The notes under the pieces are model-generated. The model did no database searches. It was not told the DNA's origin and saw nothing but the letters and a program-made list of their open reading frames with translations. From positions 248,001 through 312,000 of the forward strand of contig VCCP01000004.1 in assembly GCA_005765155.1 (NCBI GenBank): 64,000 nt of DNA, in the 5' to 3' direction. The position numbers were made by a program, and so were the translations under genes. Numbering within the stretch: position 1 is the first letter of the stretch; every line of letters begins with the position of its first letter. Shown piece by piece: positions 45,153 to 56,797 of this stretch. Source of the DNA: Zelopaecilomyces penicillatus (Eukaryota; Ascomycota; Sordariomycetes; Hypocreales; Pseudodiploosporaceae).

Positions 45153-48100
45153 TCACCCATTAATAGGCTTCTCTTGAAGTATTTCGCTTGGAGATATAAC
45201 AGAAAGAAGCTCCTTTGCAAATGCTGCCGCTGCAGCAGCTGCATATCCTTGCCATTGCCTGTTCTGGTGGGAATCTGCGTAGTCTGATATACCACGTATA
45301 ACAAGACATGGGAAGTCTTGAAAGTATTCTGCAACAGCCCGTATATCGAAACAGAGCACCCCAATTTCCTCGCTCATCTGATCTCGCGTTATTGCATTCG
45401 CCATCGACCCGTCTGCTGAAGCAATTGTTCCATAGTGAATCACCGGATACAAGTCATCCCTGCTGTTTCGCTTGATCGTTTTTGTAAGGTCGCATTGTGC
45501 ATCTGAACAAGTAACTTTGGGTCTGAGGTGTTCATAATTCGACTGGAACAAGTAGTCATTAGATATTCCTTGGAAACTGAATATCGGTTGCATCGGTGGA
45601 TGTTTTCGGTTGAGATCGGCTAGATACCCGGGAATACGCTTATGTCCACTCATATGGTGGGCCTGAATACGACTAAGGGCGCTCAATACGACTTGAGGTA
45701 TCCGTTGAAGCCGTCGTCGAAACGGTTTCTTGAAATCAAAGTAGAGGAAGCCGCTGGAATCTTCGGAGGGATGACTCACAACGATATCGCCCAGCCGGAT
45801 ATCGTGTGTTGTTGATGGCGCACCGCCTCCAATCCCAATAATTAAAAGAAACCGAATTGACTTGAAAATTCGCAGCAAGTTTGCGATGGCCTTAAAAGCC
45901 GGCGATTCTTCGTCAAGAGTTCTGGGCATACAGACAATGACGACATTATGACCCTGGACCTGGCCTAAGATGTACCTGTTTTGGTCCCTCGGCGCTTGAT
46001 GAGGTAGGTCCCAATGAACATGGTCAAGCATCCCTTTAGCTGCGGCAACTTCTAGCGGGAGCGAACATAACCAGGCTATGGTATAGGTGTATTTAACGGT
46101 GTCAATGTCAAGGGTGTTCGCACTAGCCATGGTGTTTGTGCCGTTTCCCTGACCATACGTAGCTGCGAAGTTGGACACGCTTCCCAGTTTATTATGAGGG
46201 TCTGTGAGAATATACTCAATCACCTGCAAGCCAAGCTTGTCAGCTTCTTCCTTCCGGCCTTGAGACTTGTATATTGATACAAGGCCATCCATGCCTCTCA
46301 GTGTGTCAGAATGGTGTAGACCAAACTGGATTTTGTATGTCTCTAATACCTGCAACTGAAGTTTTTCAGCTTCTTCTAGACGGCCTTGATTCTCATATAT
46401 GAATGCCAGGTTTTCCATGCTTAATAGTTTGTCAGAATAATCTCCACCAACTATACTTGTACAGGCCTTAATTAGCTCGATCTGGAGATTCTCAGCCTCC
46501 TTCCATCGGCCTTGAACCTCAAACAGAGATACTAGCATATCCATTGTTTTCAAGGTATCGCGATGATCCTTCCGGGGCGTGCCTCTTAAAGTCTCTAGCC
46601 TATGCATTAGGATTTTTTCGGCTTCCCTCGGTCGGCTATTGAACAAATAATCTAAATGTCTACTAGCCAATATTTGTGGCTCATCATGAATGCCTTCACA
46701 AAGCTTGGCGTCAATAAACTGCTTCGAATTGCTTCGAAACTCGTAGGCGTTCTTCCATCGATCCGAGCGCCTGTGTATTGATAATGTACCCAAAGATTCG
46801 GTTAATATGTTGCCTAAAAGGGAATCATCGATGACAGCCTTATATATTTGAAAATAGTGATAGTCTCTAATTGATTGAAGTATAGGGTCGTCTTCGAGGT
46901 TCGTTAAAGGCTCCAAGTAATGTAGTCCTTCAAAATCCCAATCGGATACCCATGAGTCTGGATGAGATGGGTCTAACTCGAAGTACCAAACTCCTAAAAA
47001 GTTAAGGTCGTTGCGCTCCGTAATCTGACACTCCCATTTGTCCCAGAACTGTTGGCTTCTTAACTCTTCACTCTCTTCGCTCGTTATCATATTGTTTACA
47101 GTGCTCCTGCTTCGCGGTTGTAACGCTGCACTGTCCACTATGCTATCAGCATCGTCTGGTATATCCTCCATGTAACTGGGAAGAGATTTGAGAGCTAATG
47201 ATCTTAAATGCCCGGCGATGTGATCCTCCAATCGGTCATTAGTGTCGGAATCCTCATATCCACAAAGCGGACATATTTTGAACAACTTTGTCTCTTTGCG
47301 GCAATTTCGGTTTGCCAAGGCACGTAGTTGAGGGTCGTTTAGTGAAGAATGATGGACTTCGCGCAAGTGGGCAATATATAATTCACGTGAAGAAAAAGAG
47401 CCCAGTTCGCGGTGAGACGAGCAGCGCCAGAACTTGGCATGTTCACGCATATGGCTGAGCCATTCCTCAGCATGGTTGAACAACACTTCTTCCTGCCCAC
47501 AGTTCTCGAAAAGACAAACATAAGGATCAAGGTCGCTCTTGACATGGTGGCTAAAGGTTGTCAGCAAGTTTCAGTTCTAGTATTCTATCATATATAGACT
47601 CACTGCCACTTGTTTTCATCAAACATCTCCCGAGCTGGGATGGCATAAAGACAATATGGGCACGTTATTTCTCCTATTGCTTGCAGATCCAAGCTCAGTG
47701 TATGCTCCAGCTTCAAATCTGCCTCGATGGATGTGATTTCCTCTCTGGCAACGGCACCGTAATAGTGGGCAGTTCTTTCCTTTTTCAGTCTTTGATACTT
47801 CTGTTTTGAAACGAAACCTGGAGCGGGCGGGAACACAAGATTTTCGTGATTTCCCAAAGCGATGGTGTTACTTGCAGAGACGACAGATGGGCTTGAAGCG
47901 GCCAGTTTGAACTTATCTGGGGCCAAAGTTGTGGCAGTGTAAATATGTGAGGGTGTAATTGTGGGCCCATCCATCTGAATATTGATTTCACTAAACTTCT
48001 CTTCAGTGCTTTCGGTTTCGCGAGCAGCTGGGAGCGTGATTGAACCCTTAACCACTGCTTTCTTCATCTGAATGGTCCCATTGCCTTGTTTATGTCTGCG

Positions 48101-48790
48101 GTACAGGATTCGTTTGCGTCGAAGCAGCATTGCACGAGTTAGTCTCAAGAGAAGCTTTTCACTCATATCCGGGAACCGATCTCGAAGATGATGCTCAAAA
48201 TGTTGGAGTAAAACTGGTTCCACGTTTTCACCATCATTTTTTATCTGGAAGTCGCTAGCCTTTAGAGTTTGAGTTTCCTTGCCGGCTCTTCGAATAGTGT
48301 TGGAAATTTTATTCAGCAGGCTTATTTCACGGCCGACATCTGTTAGAGGCTGTTCAATGGACTCTATTGAGGTATCTTGAGTAGTGGTTCCTTGTTTATC
48401 CAGCTTCTTCAACACATCTGAGCCTAAACAGTATTAGCTAATTGTTACCACACTAGACATAATGACGTGTCCAGGCCCCCTAGCCCTATAGAATTACACA
48501 CAGATAATAACGCGATAGTTCAGAGATTCGAGCAAGCCCGTGACGACACTTTGGACCTCGGGGGCGAATCTCAGGCGATGATCCATAGATGCTCGTCCAA
48601 GAGCAAAGACTCCGATGCCTGCGGCCCAGGTGGAGAACCTCGCTATTTGGTCCTCGACCCTTGAGAGCTCACGTGGATGTACCACAGCGGCCTTGTCCAG
48701 GCATTGTTGAAAGGACTCCAGGCACCGATTTGCCAAGTCGCCAACGGTCAGCCGCTGCTTTGTCTCTAGAGCCTCTTCTGAGTCCGCCAT
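45153..48790 (-). CDS. C2H2 - TPR - nucleoside-phosphorylase fusion (NLR-like)
   Basis: Exons 48790-48502, 48423-47604 and 47550-45153 give 1168 residues. The N terminus (RVEDQIARFSTWAAGIGVFA) and the following helical and basic region are those of fungal acuF-like zinc-finger proteins. About residues 350-490 hold three C2H2-type units (CPYC..., YVCLFENC..H, FKICPLCGYED..H..GH). At about 674-819 are kinesin-light-chain TPRs (GRWKEAENLQIEL, GRLEEAEKLQLQV, GRKEEADKLGLQV). From M844 (46130) a PNP_UDP_1 nucleoside phosphorylase domain follows: IAWLCSLPLEVAAAKGML, GIGGGAPSTTHDIRLGDIVV, IHYGTIASADGSM, PCLVIRGISDYADSHQN. No stop or clear splice separates the parts. In fungal NLRs this domain is usually N-terminal and followed by NACHT or NB-ARC; here no nucleotide-binding domain exists. 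Two fused or mis-separated genes is the alternative. Confidence 0.82.
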
Positions 48791-49331
48791 TCTGGTTAGA
48801 AACTGTAGTCGAAATGAATAGTAGTGACCACTGCATAAATCCTGGTTGAGTAACAACTTGCACCAGTCCAAGTGATCAGTGGCGGTAAGTAGATCATGCG
48901 TCGGTTCATTTCATTGGTCAACTGCAATAAGCCGCAATGAGGGGCTTTCACTAACTAATCTAACTTAACCCAAGGTAGGAAGATGACGCTAATTCAACCA
49001 TGAAACTAGGTTTTAAGGTTAGATTTAATCTAGAATATTGTATTAAGACCTTCGAAGATTAGACACTTGTCATCGGAGAAGTTCTTGACACCATGTCGTT
49101 GAGCACCGGAGTCCTAGATACCACATACTTGATTCTGATTGCTAGTGATTGACAATCCAACTCACGAACCCCGCTCAGTTCAGCCGCATACAGGACCTTC
49201 GTCAGAAATCATTACGCATAAGTTGAGTGGCAACAGAAAGGGCAACTGTGAATGCGCGGAAGACAGATGTAGATTGAGATGCCAGAGGCACACGAGGGCA
49301 GGCATCTTTGACTACACCTCAACATAGCCGA
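48791..49331. promoter_or_regulatory. Shared divergent promoter region
   Basis: 541 bp between the starts of the C2H2-TPR-PNP gene (minus) and the DUF7580-subtilisin gene (plus). It contains AT-rich words (TTAATCTAGAATATTG near 49025) and no credible open frame. Co-regulation of the two genes is an inference from head-to-head arrangement. Confidence 0.5.
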
Positions 49332-52300
49332 ATGCAAGACAACATGGCTATCACAACCTTATGTGATGGGGACGGGTATAGAGACCTCTTGTGCAACACC
49401 TCAAACACATTGCTGCAGATGACGGCCTTAGCTCGAGAAAGTGAAAACAAACCTGAGATTAGGGTCTTTCACAGTCATATTGAGTCATACTGCTTAAGAT
49501 TGAAAGAACATGCAATACGTGCACCTCAGATGTTATCACAGCTCAACAGCGAGCTTGTTAACAAAATACTCGGCCATCTCGCGTCGCTGATTCGAAGCGA
49601 GGCCCCGCAGCAGCCTCCTTTATACGACTCGATGGAATACCGACTAGGGTTTCTCAATCTTACCTGGAACGAAGCACGGAAACAGGACAAGGTGCTGAGA
49701 CTAAAGTTTATCCGCCAGTCGCTGAATCTAGAACTATCTAAGCAGCAACAAGATGGCATGGACAAAACGCTTGGACTCTGCATAGATGAGTTAGAGAGAC
49801 AAGAGCCAGAGATTGTGGCAACAGAATGCTGGAGAAACGGTTCATGCCCTGACCCTGGCGAGCCATCATATGCCGTTGGGAAGGCTTCACAGTCCATTTT
49901 TGATGCTCTATTGAGCTGCAAGGGGTGCTCATGTCCTCACCAGCACGACTTTAAAGCGAAGCTAGAGCTTGGCACCTACAGAAGGCTGGAGAAGGTGGCT
50001 GAGAAGAAGTATGTTGATAAGCTGAAATGCCGAGTTGGAAAGAGACGAGGCGGGGACAGCCAGGTGGGGCAGATTGACTTTGACATGTTTCTATCAATGG
50101 AACACGATTGGAGCGAGATTCGTGTTCAGACTATCAAAGAGAAGGGCGTCTCTTTCCAACTTGAAGACGAGCTAGCATTGGCTTGTCTAAGTGAAACTGC
50201 TGATGGACACGCAAAGTTGGAGAAGCTCTGCCAACCGATGTTTGCAGCAAAGTCCAAGCCATGGCAGCGGCTGTTATTGAAGCTCTCCAGTGGCAATCTA
50301 TTTCATATGGGGTCCCAAAAGACCAATTTTGAGATTGACAGGAGGACGGAGCCTATATCACTCGCTCAATGTTTGGAGCAGCCGGAGGGATTCTTCCCTG
50401 ATAAGACGCGGCGGATTTTATCTCTCATCGTCGGTTACACCGTATTCCACCTCCAAGGCACCTCGTGGCTTCAACCCGGATGGGGATCCGCAAACATTAA
50501 ATTCTTCAAGACCAAAAGTAAAACGCCTATGCGACCTTATATCCAGACCCAACTGCCAAGTTCTCACTGCGATGATTTAGCGCCCCAGATTGGCATTGTC
50601 GTCGGCTGCGGAGAATACGACAATGATGACCTTTACTCAGAGCACCAATGTCCAGAGCTAGTCTCTCTTGCTGTGGTATTAATGGAAATTCATTTCCAGA
50701 AATCGTTCAAGAATCTCGCAGAAGAACACGATATTGAGTTAATTGACGATCCCAATGGACGCATCGCGCCCATTGATGTAGACCAGGTGTTCTATGGCGA
50801 TAAGGAAGATAATAAGGAGGAGTGGCGATGCCATATTGCCGAAGACTATTCTCTACGCGCAGCTATTGACAACTGCCTGGATACCCAGTTGTGGGAGGAT
50901 GAGAATGGTCAGGCGCTTGACAGCGGAGGATTGAGGTCTCGCATCTATCAGAAGGTTATTCGGCCACTGGAATGCCATCTTCATCATGGTTTCGGGAGCC
51001 AGATACCTCTTGATGACCTTGATCGATATGCCCGGCGCTTAAACTTTGGTCATTGGGGCAGTGTGATATCTAGTCAGACCAACCACTCCCAGGGAGCTGT
51101 ATTATTTTCAAACGGACTCAAGCCTGATCGTGCTCAATCACCCGCCTGCGACACTAGCGGTGCTTCAAGCCGTCGCGCCTCTCCCATTCCTTCCGTGTAC
51201 GCTGACGGCTTTGGGCAGTATCACCACGTCAACCAATGTCGGGGATCCAATGCGGAGCTTTTACCTGATTCAAAGCTAGTCTCTGATAACCTCCAGTTCT
51301 TTGATGATGAGGAAGGAGACAGCAAACATCATCACGACGAGTAAGCTTTCACTTGACGGCTTCCTGACATTTGCTAATAAAAAGCAAATGTGCTGATCAT
51401 TTCTTCACTAGAGTACCCAAGTACAGAGAATGGAAATCCGAATACAAAAATGTTTATGAAAAGTACATTGAGCAATTTCTTACTAACTCACCATCAGTCC
51501 CAGTCAAAATCGCAATCCTAGACACCGGCATCGACAGAGACCACTATGCATTTGAGGCTCATGAGGAATCCATCAAGGGAAGACGCAACTTTTACAATGA
51601 GTCGCAAAAGAACGTACCAGACAATAATGGTCATGGTACCTTTACAGCAAGTCTCATTTTGGATTATGCTCCAGACGCAGCATTGTACATTGCCAAGATT
51701 GCAGACTGGGAAAATACAACCCCTGATGCCACGATAGTGGCAAATGTGAGTACATAAACACTGTCATCCCGTGCTTACGAATACACCCAGAGTTACCCTG
51801 TTAATACGTGCAGGCTGTCAACTACGCCGTCGAAACTTGGGATGTGGACATCATTTCCATGTCATTTGGCTGGCCATCGTGTGATTTCAATAACTACAGC
51901 ATTCTACAAGAAGCCATCGACAACGCCAATGCGAAAAAGGTCCTCATGTTCGCGGCGGCAGCAAACAGCGGCGGTCGCCGTGGACGAGCGTATCCTGCCA
52001 GCGCCTCTGAAGTCATATGTGTATATTCCACCGACACAAACGGCAATCGTTCCAAGTTCAGCCCAACAGCTGAAGTCCACAACATCAACATAGCCACCGT
52101 CGGCGAGTCGATAGAGTCAGCCTGGCCCACGCTGCTCTGCCGCGACAGAGAGAATCCAGCGTCGGTGAAAACGCGGTCCGGTACATCCTACGCGACACCC
52201 ATTATTGCTGGGATAGCCGCGTTTCAGCTACAGTATGCGCGGTTGCATATGAGTGAAAATGCGGCGATGCTAAAGCGCAAGGATAAAATGGAGGCGCTGC

Positions 52301-52443
52301 TCCGGCGCTGTGCAGAGCGAGGGCGTAACTACAAACCAAGAGATGGGTATTACTACGTGCAATTGAGTTTGCATAGCCTTAATCTTTATAGTGGAGAGGT
52401 GAATGAGATCAATCATAGGATCAGGGAAGTTTTGAAGATGTAG
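49332..52443 (+). CDS. DUF7580 - subtilisin (peptidase S8) protein
   Basis: Three exons (49332-51340, 51412-51745, 51814-52443), 990 residues. The N-terminal two thirds match fungal DUF7580 proteins: an early helical region, then a stretch resembling a kinase C-lobe (RRILSLIVGYTVFHLQGTSWLQ, CPELVSLAVVLMEIHF). A Ser-rich, low-complexity linker ends in an acidic/His patch at the first intron. The C-terminal subtilisin domain is complete: Asp707 in ILDTGID, His744 in NNGHGT, oxyanion Asn832 in AAAANSGG and Ser906 in RSGTSYATP. There is no signal peptide, so it is an intracellular protease. It lies tail to tail with a gasdermin-like gene, 74 bp between stops, the arrangement of fungal protease/gasdermin cell-death pairs. 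Proteolysis of that neighbour is the inferred role. Confidence 0.9.
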
Positions 52444-52517
52444 TATAGCAGCAAGCGAGCAAATTTTATTTATGTATTCGAAACAAATGATAGGAATAAC
52501 CATACCGTGCTTGGTTC

Positions 52518-53433
52518 TTAGTTTGCATCATCATCGTCGTCATACTTCTTAGGAATAGCACAAACCACAAAATCTTCATCTTCCATCAGGATCTCCGTGT
52601 CAAACCCTTCCATCTTGCCGTCCGCTTCTTCAACCTTGATGATGCAGAGTGATGTACTCTTAAGCCCCTCAGTTTCATTTCCCAGCATAGTTCCCTTACG
52701 ATACTCTTCCTCATTCACTACCTGTCCTGTAGATTTGCCCACTGTCACCTTGCTTACTCGAAAGGCAAACACAAAGTCACTACTACCCTCCCAGCTCGTG
52801 TTTCCCTCTTCTCTAATCTTCACATCTACCCTTGCGCTACCACTGATAGGAGCCGTTCCACCAGTCCAGACTGTGCCGTCAACTTTAGCAGCAGTCTCTG
52901 CACTTATAGTCAGCAACTGGTGCGTGTTGGCTTGGGCCCCGGTGACGATTTTGAGGCCAGTGATAATATATATGGGCTTGCGGTAACGACTCATGTCCAA
53001 GAAACGACGGACGTCGTCATTCTCGATGCATTCTTGCAGATATTCCGTTGTAAGGGTAATCTGAGTAGTCTCCACCGATTCAAAGAGGAATATCTCTTCA
53101 TCGCTATTACACAAGGTAATCAGTCTTGATCATCAGAAGACTGCATCAGGCAACACACCGGTTTCGGACTTCGGCGCAGATATCAGCCCCAAGCCCGACA
53201 AAGCTCAGAAACTTGGTCAAAATGGAGAACCTTCCGCTTCGGAGCTTCTCTTTGGTGTATCTGACGCTTCTTTTCTCCGTCTTGAAGGATTGCAGACCGC
53301 TAAGCGGCGGAGATCCGGCGAGCGGTCGGTGCGGGGTCTTGACCGAATGGAGGACATTGCCGAGCTTGATGGGGCCATCAGGCGGGAAATCCCAAGTCGG
53401 CGCGTAGAAATAGAGGGATTCGCGGTTAGCCAT
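52518..53433 (-). CDS. Gasdermin-like protein
   Basis: Exons 53433-53159 and 53103-52518 join in phase (GTGTGT..AATAG) to 286 residues, the size of fungal gasdermins such as HET-Q1. Family blocks by memory: LYFYAPTWDFPPDGPIKLGN at the N terminus, SGRFSILTKFLSFVGLGAD, TTEYLQECIENDDVRRFL, KPIYIITGLKIVTGA and the pore-domain hallmark SSDFVFAFRVSKV. The last 45 residues form an acidic tail ending in five aspartates, where the fungal proteins carry their small inhibitory C terminus. There is no signal peptide. Fungal gasdermins form plasma-membrane pores after removal of that tail by a neighbouring protease; the adjacent subtilisin gene fits exactly. The family call should be tested by profile search. 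Confidence 0.78.
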
Positions 53434-54784
53434 GATAGCTTGTTTAGCGGTGTAACTTTGGCGTTGTATTGATCCTCTCTAGGTTGTCGCTCGGCAAGAG
53501 AACCGGTGTTGTCCCCATCAGCCCCCTCCTCCTCAAGGTTGACCCCTCCTCTCCCCTCCCCAGTCTGCGTTGTGCGGCTTACCTGCGTGACGAAAGCCCT
53601 TGCAATGTTTTTCTCAATGGAGTTCCTGTAGACCAATTTTCCTACAAGTCTCAAAACAGTCGTGTCTCAGTTGTTGAGGTCCCTAAGTCAAGGAGCCATG
53701 TCATAAAGCAACCCACCCCACTGACAAGCATACTGCGCAAACCTGCACACGCCCCCTTCATTCTCATGGGTTAGTTCCCCAAAATTACTAACACTTTTTC
53801 ATGCAAATTGGGGATTGAATTAGGGTCGCAATCATATCTTCTTTGTTACTAGCTTTGGCTAGTTTCAATCCTGCACATTCTGTAAGGGCTTCAATACATG
53901 AACTTGTCGATCGGCTGTCTCAATTTAGACATCGCCGGCGTGGCGTGACACAACCCACCAATTGTATCATAGTATGGGAAACCTCAGTCCTTGAGCTGAT
54001 CGACTATAGCCCGCGCTTGTACCTTGTTTTATCCTATGAAGTGGCTTATAATGTCGCTGTAAATACTAGGGTGTCTTCATCAAAATCAACATGAGCAACC
54101 CACCAACAATGTGGCGAATACTGAGGTTGGAATGGAGTGTGGTGCCTCAAGATCATGGTTGGGTGGGATGTAATCGTGGAGGGTTCCCCAGATTTCCAAC
54201 TCGTATTACCCGCTAGACGGATGACTAGACTAATGTGAAACGTGGCCTGGAAATAGGTGCAGTGTCCTAGGTTTGGTTGTATGCATGGCAGGGTTGAGCA
54301 TGATGGTGTAGTCGATATCTATACCCTGCAGAGTGGGTGGTCGGCCGCGGAGTCGACACCGGCTCAATCTACTCAAGGGAATGCGGAGGATAAGAAAGTG
54401 ACTTGTCGAAGTACACTGTAAGGAGTTGCTCTGTTTCGACTTCTTCTTGATTTCTTCATGACAATTGCTGTACGTACCTTCGTTGGCGCTGTCTTCATCA
54501 GTTACAGGAGTTGCAGACTCACCGGCCGCAGAATGACGGCAGCGAAGCTGATACTAGGCCAGCGGCGGTTATACCCTTTTTGAGATATTCACATGTTGAT
54601 CAATTGGATAGCTCAACAACCTATATCTTGACTTCTCGTGTCAACATAGTGCGGCCTGTATATATAACACTACGGGTCTGTTCGGGGATTTTACACTCCC
54701 ATCAACCCTCACTTTCATCACCACTTTCCAACTCTACCAAGCTTTTATCCTTTTTATCTTGTGACTTAAAACATCCACTTCACT
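53434..54784. other. Intergenic between gasdermin and RiPP precursor
   Basis: Divergent region with both promoters; no convincing frame (53469-53774 and 53843-54094 lack features). Confidence 0.45.
54658..54667 (+). promoter_or_regulatory. TATA box of the RiPP precursor gene
   Basis: The sequence GTATATATAA lies about 120 bp before the start at 54785, followed by a CT-rich leader (about 54690-54780). This is a good match to strong fungal promoters. Confidence 0.6.
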
Positions 54785-55126
54785 ATGAAGCTTAACATTG
54801 TACTTCTTTCCCTTGTGGCTGGTGCATGGGCTGCCCCTGGTTGCCAGACCTCTGTTCATAAAGACGGCACAGTCGAGAAGCGCTGCCCCATTCCATGGAC
54901 AAAGAACTACGGCGAGTACGATGTTGAAAAGCGTGGGGGCTGCCAGACCTCTGTCAACAAAGATGGCGCTGTTGAGAAGCGATGCCCTATTCCATGGACC
55001 AAGAACTATGGAGAATATGATGTTGAGAAGCGCGGCGGCTGTCAAACTTCTGTGAACAAGGATGGTGGTATTGAGAAGCGCTGCCCCATCCCGTGGACCA
55101 AGAATTATGGAGAGTACGACTCCTAA
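54785..55126 (+). CDS. Repeat-containing, Kex2-processed RiPP precursor (dikaritin type)
   Basis: A 113-residue precursor. Signal peptide at about 1-17 (MKLNIVLLSLVAGAWAA), then three near-identical 33-residue units. Lys-Arg pairs at 32-33, 49-50, 65-66, 82-83 and 98-99, each preceded by Glu, would let Kex2 cut each unit into two peptides: one starting CPIPW with two tyrosines near its end, and one starting GGCQT without aromatic residues. This layout (signal, repeats, dibasic sites, Tyr in the repeated peptide) is that of UstA-type precursors of dikaritin RiPPs, and two UstYa-family genes follow within 6 kb. An alpha-factor-type pheromone precursor is less likely because the W-C..C-W pheromone pattern is absent. 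Only the last unit lacks a trailing KR. The product structure cannot be predicted from sequence. Confidence 0.82.
   Translation: MKLNIVLLSLVAGAWAAPGCQTSVHKDGTVEKRCPIPWTKNYGEYDVEKRGGCQTSVNKDGAVEKRCPIPWTKNYGEYDVEKRGGCQTSVNKDGGIEKRCPIPWTKNYGEYDS
54836..55123 (+). repeat. 99 bp tandem repeat, three units
   Basis: In-frame units at 54836-54934, 54935-55033 and 55034-55123 (the last 90 bp). The peptide starting CPIPW is identical in all three; differences sit in the other peptide (His/Asn and Thr/Ala/Gly positions) and at silent sites. Confidence 0.9.
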
Positions 55127-56797
55127 GCTCTACATCGGTATTCTGGTTTGAAGATCCCCAGTAAGTATGTCTGAGCTGGGAAGTGTCGACACCTAATAAC
55201 AACATTTCAGTGCTTGACGGTGGCCAGCCATCATGGCAGGGCTTGACATTGCAAAATATTGGATGACCTTGGTTTGAAGTGGCATTTCTGTTGTTATTGA
55301 GAGGTGTAGCTATGTAGATAGTTCAATCTAAGCTCTTATTGATGAGATCTATCCCCTCTTACAAGCTGTATATTCACAACTCCCGCTTGATCCATGCAAA
55401 GCAACCTCAATTAGGTTCCTCACATCGTAGTATTGTTTATTTTTTTTCAAATTATAGCCAACGCCTCTGTCAATTACAGTCGAGCCGAGACTGGGTTTGT
55501 TTAATTGTGTTGTCAAACTTCCACCACACTTAGTAGGTTGCATGCCTTACTATCAATATGAGATATCGACATGTAATAAATTGCTTAATGTCCGAATACT
55601 GGTCAATATTAAATTCCGTTTGAAATTATATGCCTCAATTGAATCCAGGAATGCAGCCATACTTCTGATTGAATGCCAAACTACGTTGGTGTAGTGTTTC
55701 GTTTTCCCTGCCCCTCACTATCTCAGAATCCCACCACTTACACGTTTACTGGCGATGTAAGACGGACAGAAGATTCCTTGCGACATCGCAATAGCGGCGC
55801 GACTGACTAGAAACAGACTCGTTTTCGTTTATCTCGCCCCTGCAGCCTTGTTGTCTAGGTAGGCCCTTTTTCTGAAGATCTGCGCTCTAGTGACTGGGAA
55901 ACACTCAATACGACGTTAACGTGGGGTTGAGACTAAAGTACTGCTGACAACATTCCAGTAACTATACCCCCTCGCCTTTCTCCAACCCTCGCCCCCAAAT
56001 CGGCGTTGCCTGTATTAATATCAGACCATCTGGTCGGGTAATACTAAACATGCATACAGGCAACGGCAACGGCAATCAGGGGTCCCCGATGCCTTAGATC
56101 GACAGAGATACTACAAACTGCAACCATAGCGGCAAGATCTCCAAACAAACAAGACAAGGATATCACTGCAGACGCCCCCTTCCCTGAGAATGGCTATGTG
56201 GGATTGTGGAGCAGTTGGCACAACGCTCCATCTCAAGCGGCAATCGGCATGTCAGCCCATGCATGCCTTGTTGCGGAGCTACTTAGCCTGACAACAGCGC
56301 GCGTCCTGCTCGGGGCAGCTTATAGAACCGTCAGAAAGGGAGGTGATTATTCCATTGCTGATTAGGCGCGGGTCTCGCATACTTGTTTCTAATCTGTTGA
56401 AACATGCAACACCAGGTGCGGGATGCATTTCCTTGCTCACCAGGCCTGGACTTTTGTAATGCAGTAGTCAGCCGACAGCTACTCATGCGGACCCGACTAT
56501 CACCTTCTCAAAGTTTCTGCTTGCCGACAATTTGTTTTTTGTTTGTAATTCTGTGCATTTTCCCTGTTTATTGTACACGCCATCTCTTCTCCTCCCTTGC
56601 TAGTTGACCCTTGCACAGCCTCGAGCAGCGTACAGGGCTAGTAGTCTCGGTGGTCGTAGATGTCTCAACATTGACGCCCTCCTCAGAGTTCTCTTCCATT
56701 TCCTCTAGGAGAACAACGCAAGTGCAAACTTTTGGACAGGTCTTGAATCGTTTACGCCGTCCCAAGTTTCCAGAACCCCCTCACACCAAGTTAAATC
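55127..56797. other. 1.67 kb spacer within the RiPP locus
   Basis: No convincing gene. A short GGCAAC repeat occurs at about 56059-56075. Short frames (55497-55694, 56404-56607) lack features. The right end should be the promoter of the first UstYa gene. Confidence 0.45.

Noticed and set aside
46130..48790. Splitting the C2H2-TPR-PNP frame into two genes at M844
   Set aside because: No stop, promoter-like spacer or convincing splice separates them, so the single frame is kept. Noted as an alternative to test.
54785..55126. Alpha-factor-type mating pheromone precursor
   Set aside because: KR sites and repeats fit, but the peptides lack the W-C..C-W pattern of Sordariomycete alpha pheromones, and two UstYa genes follow. 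A RiPP precursor explains more.
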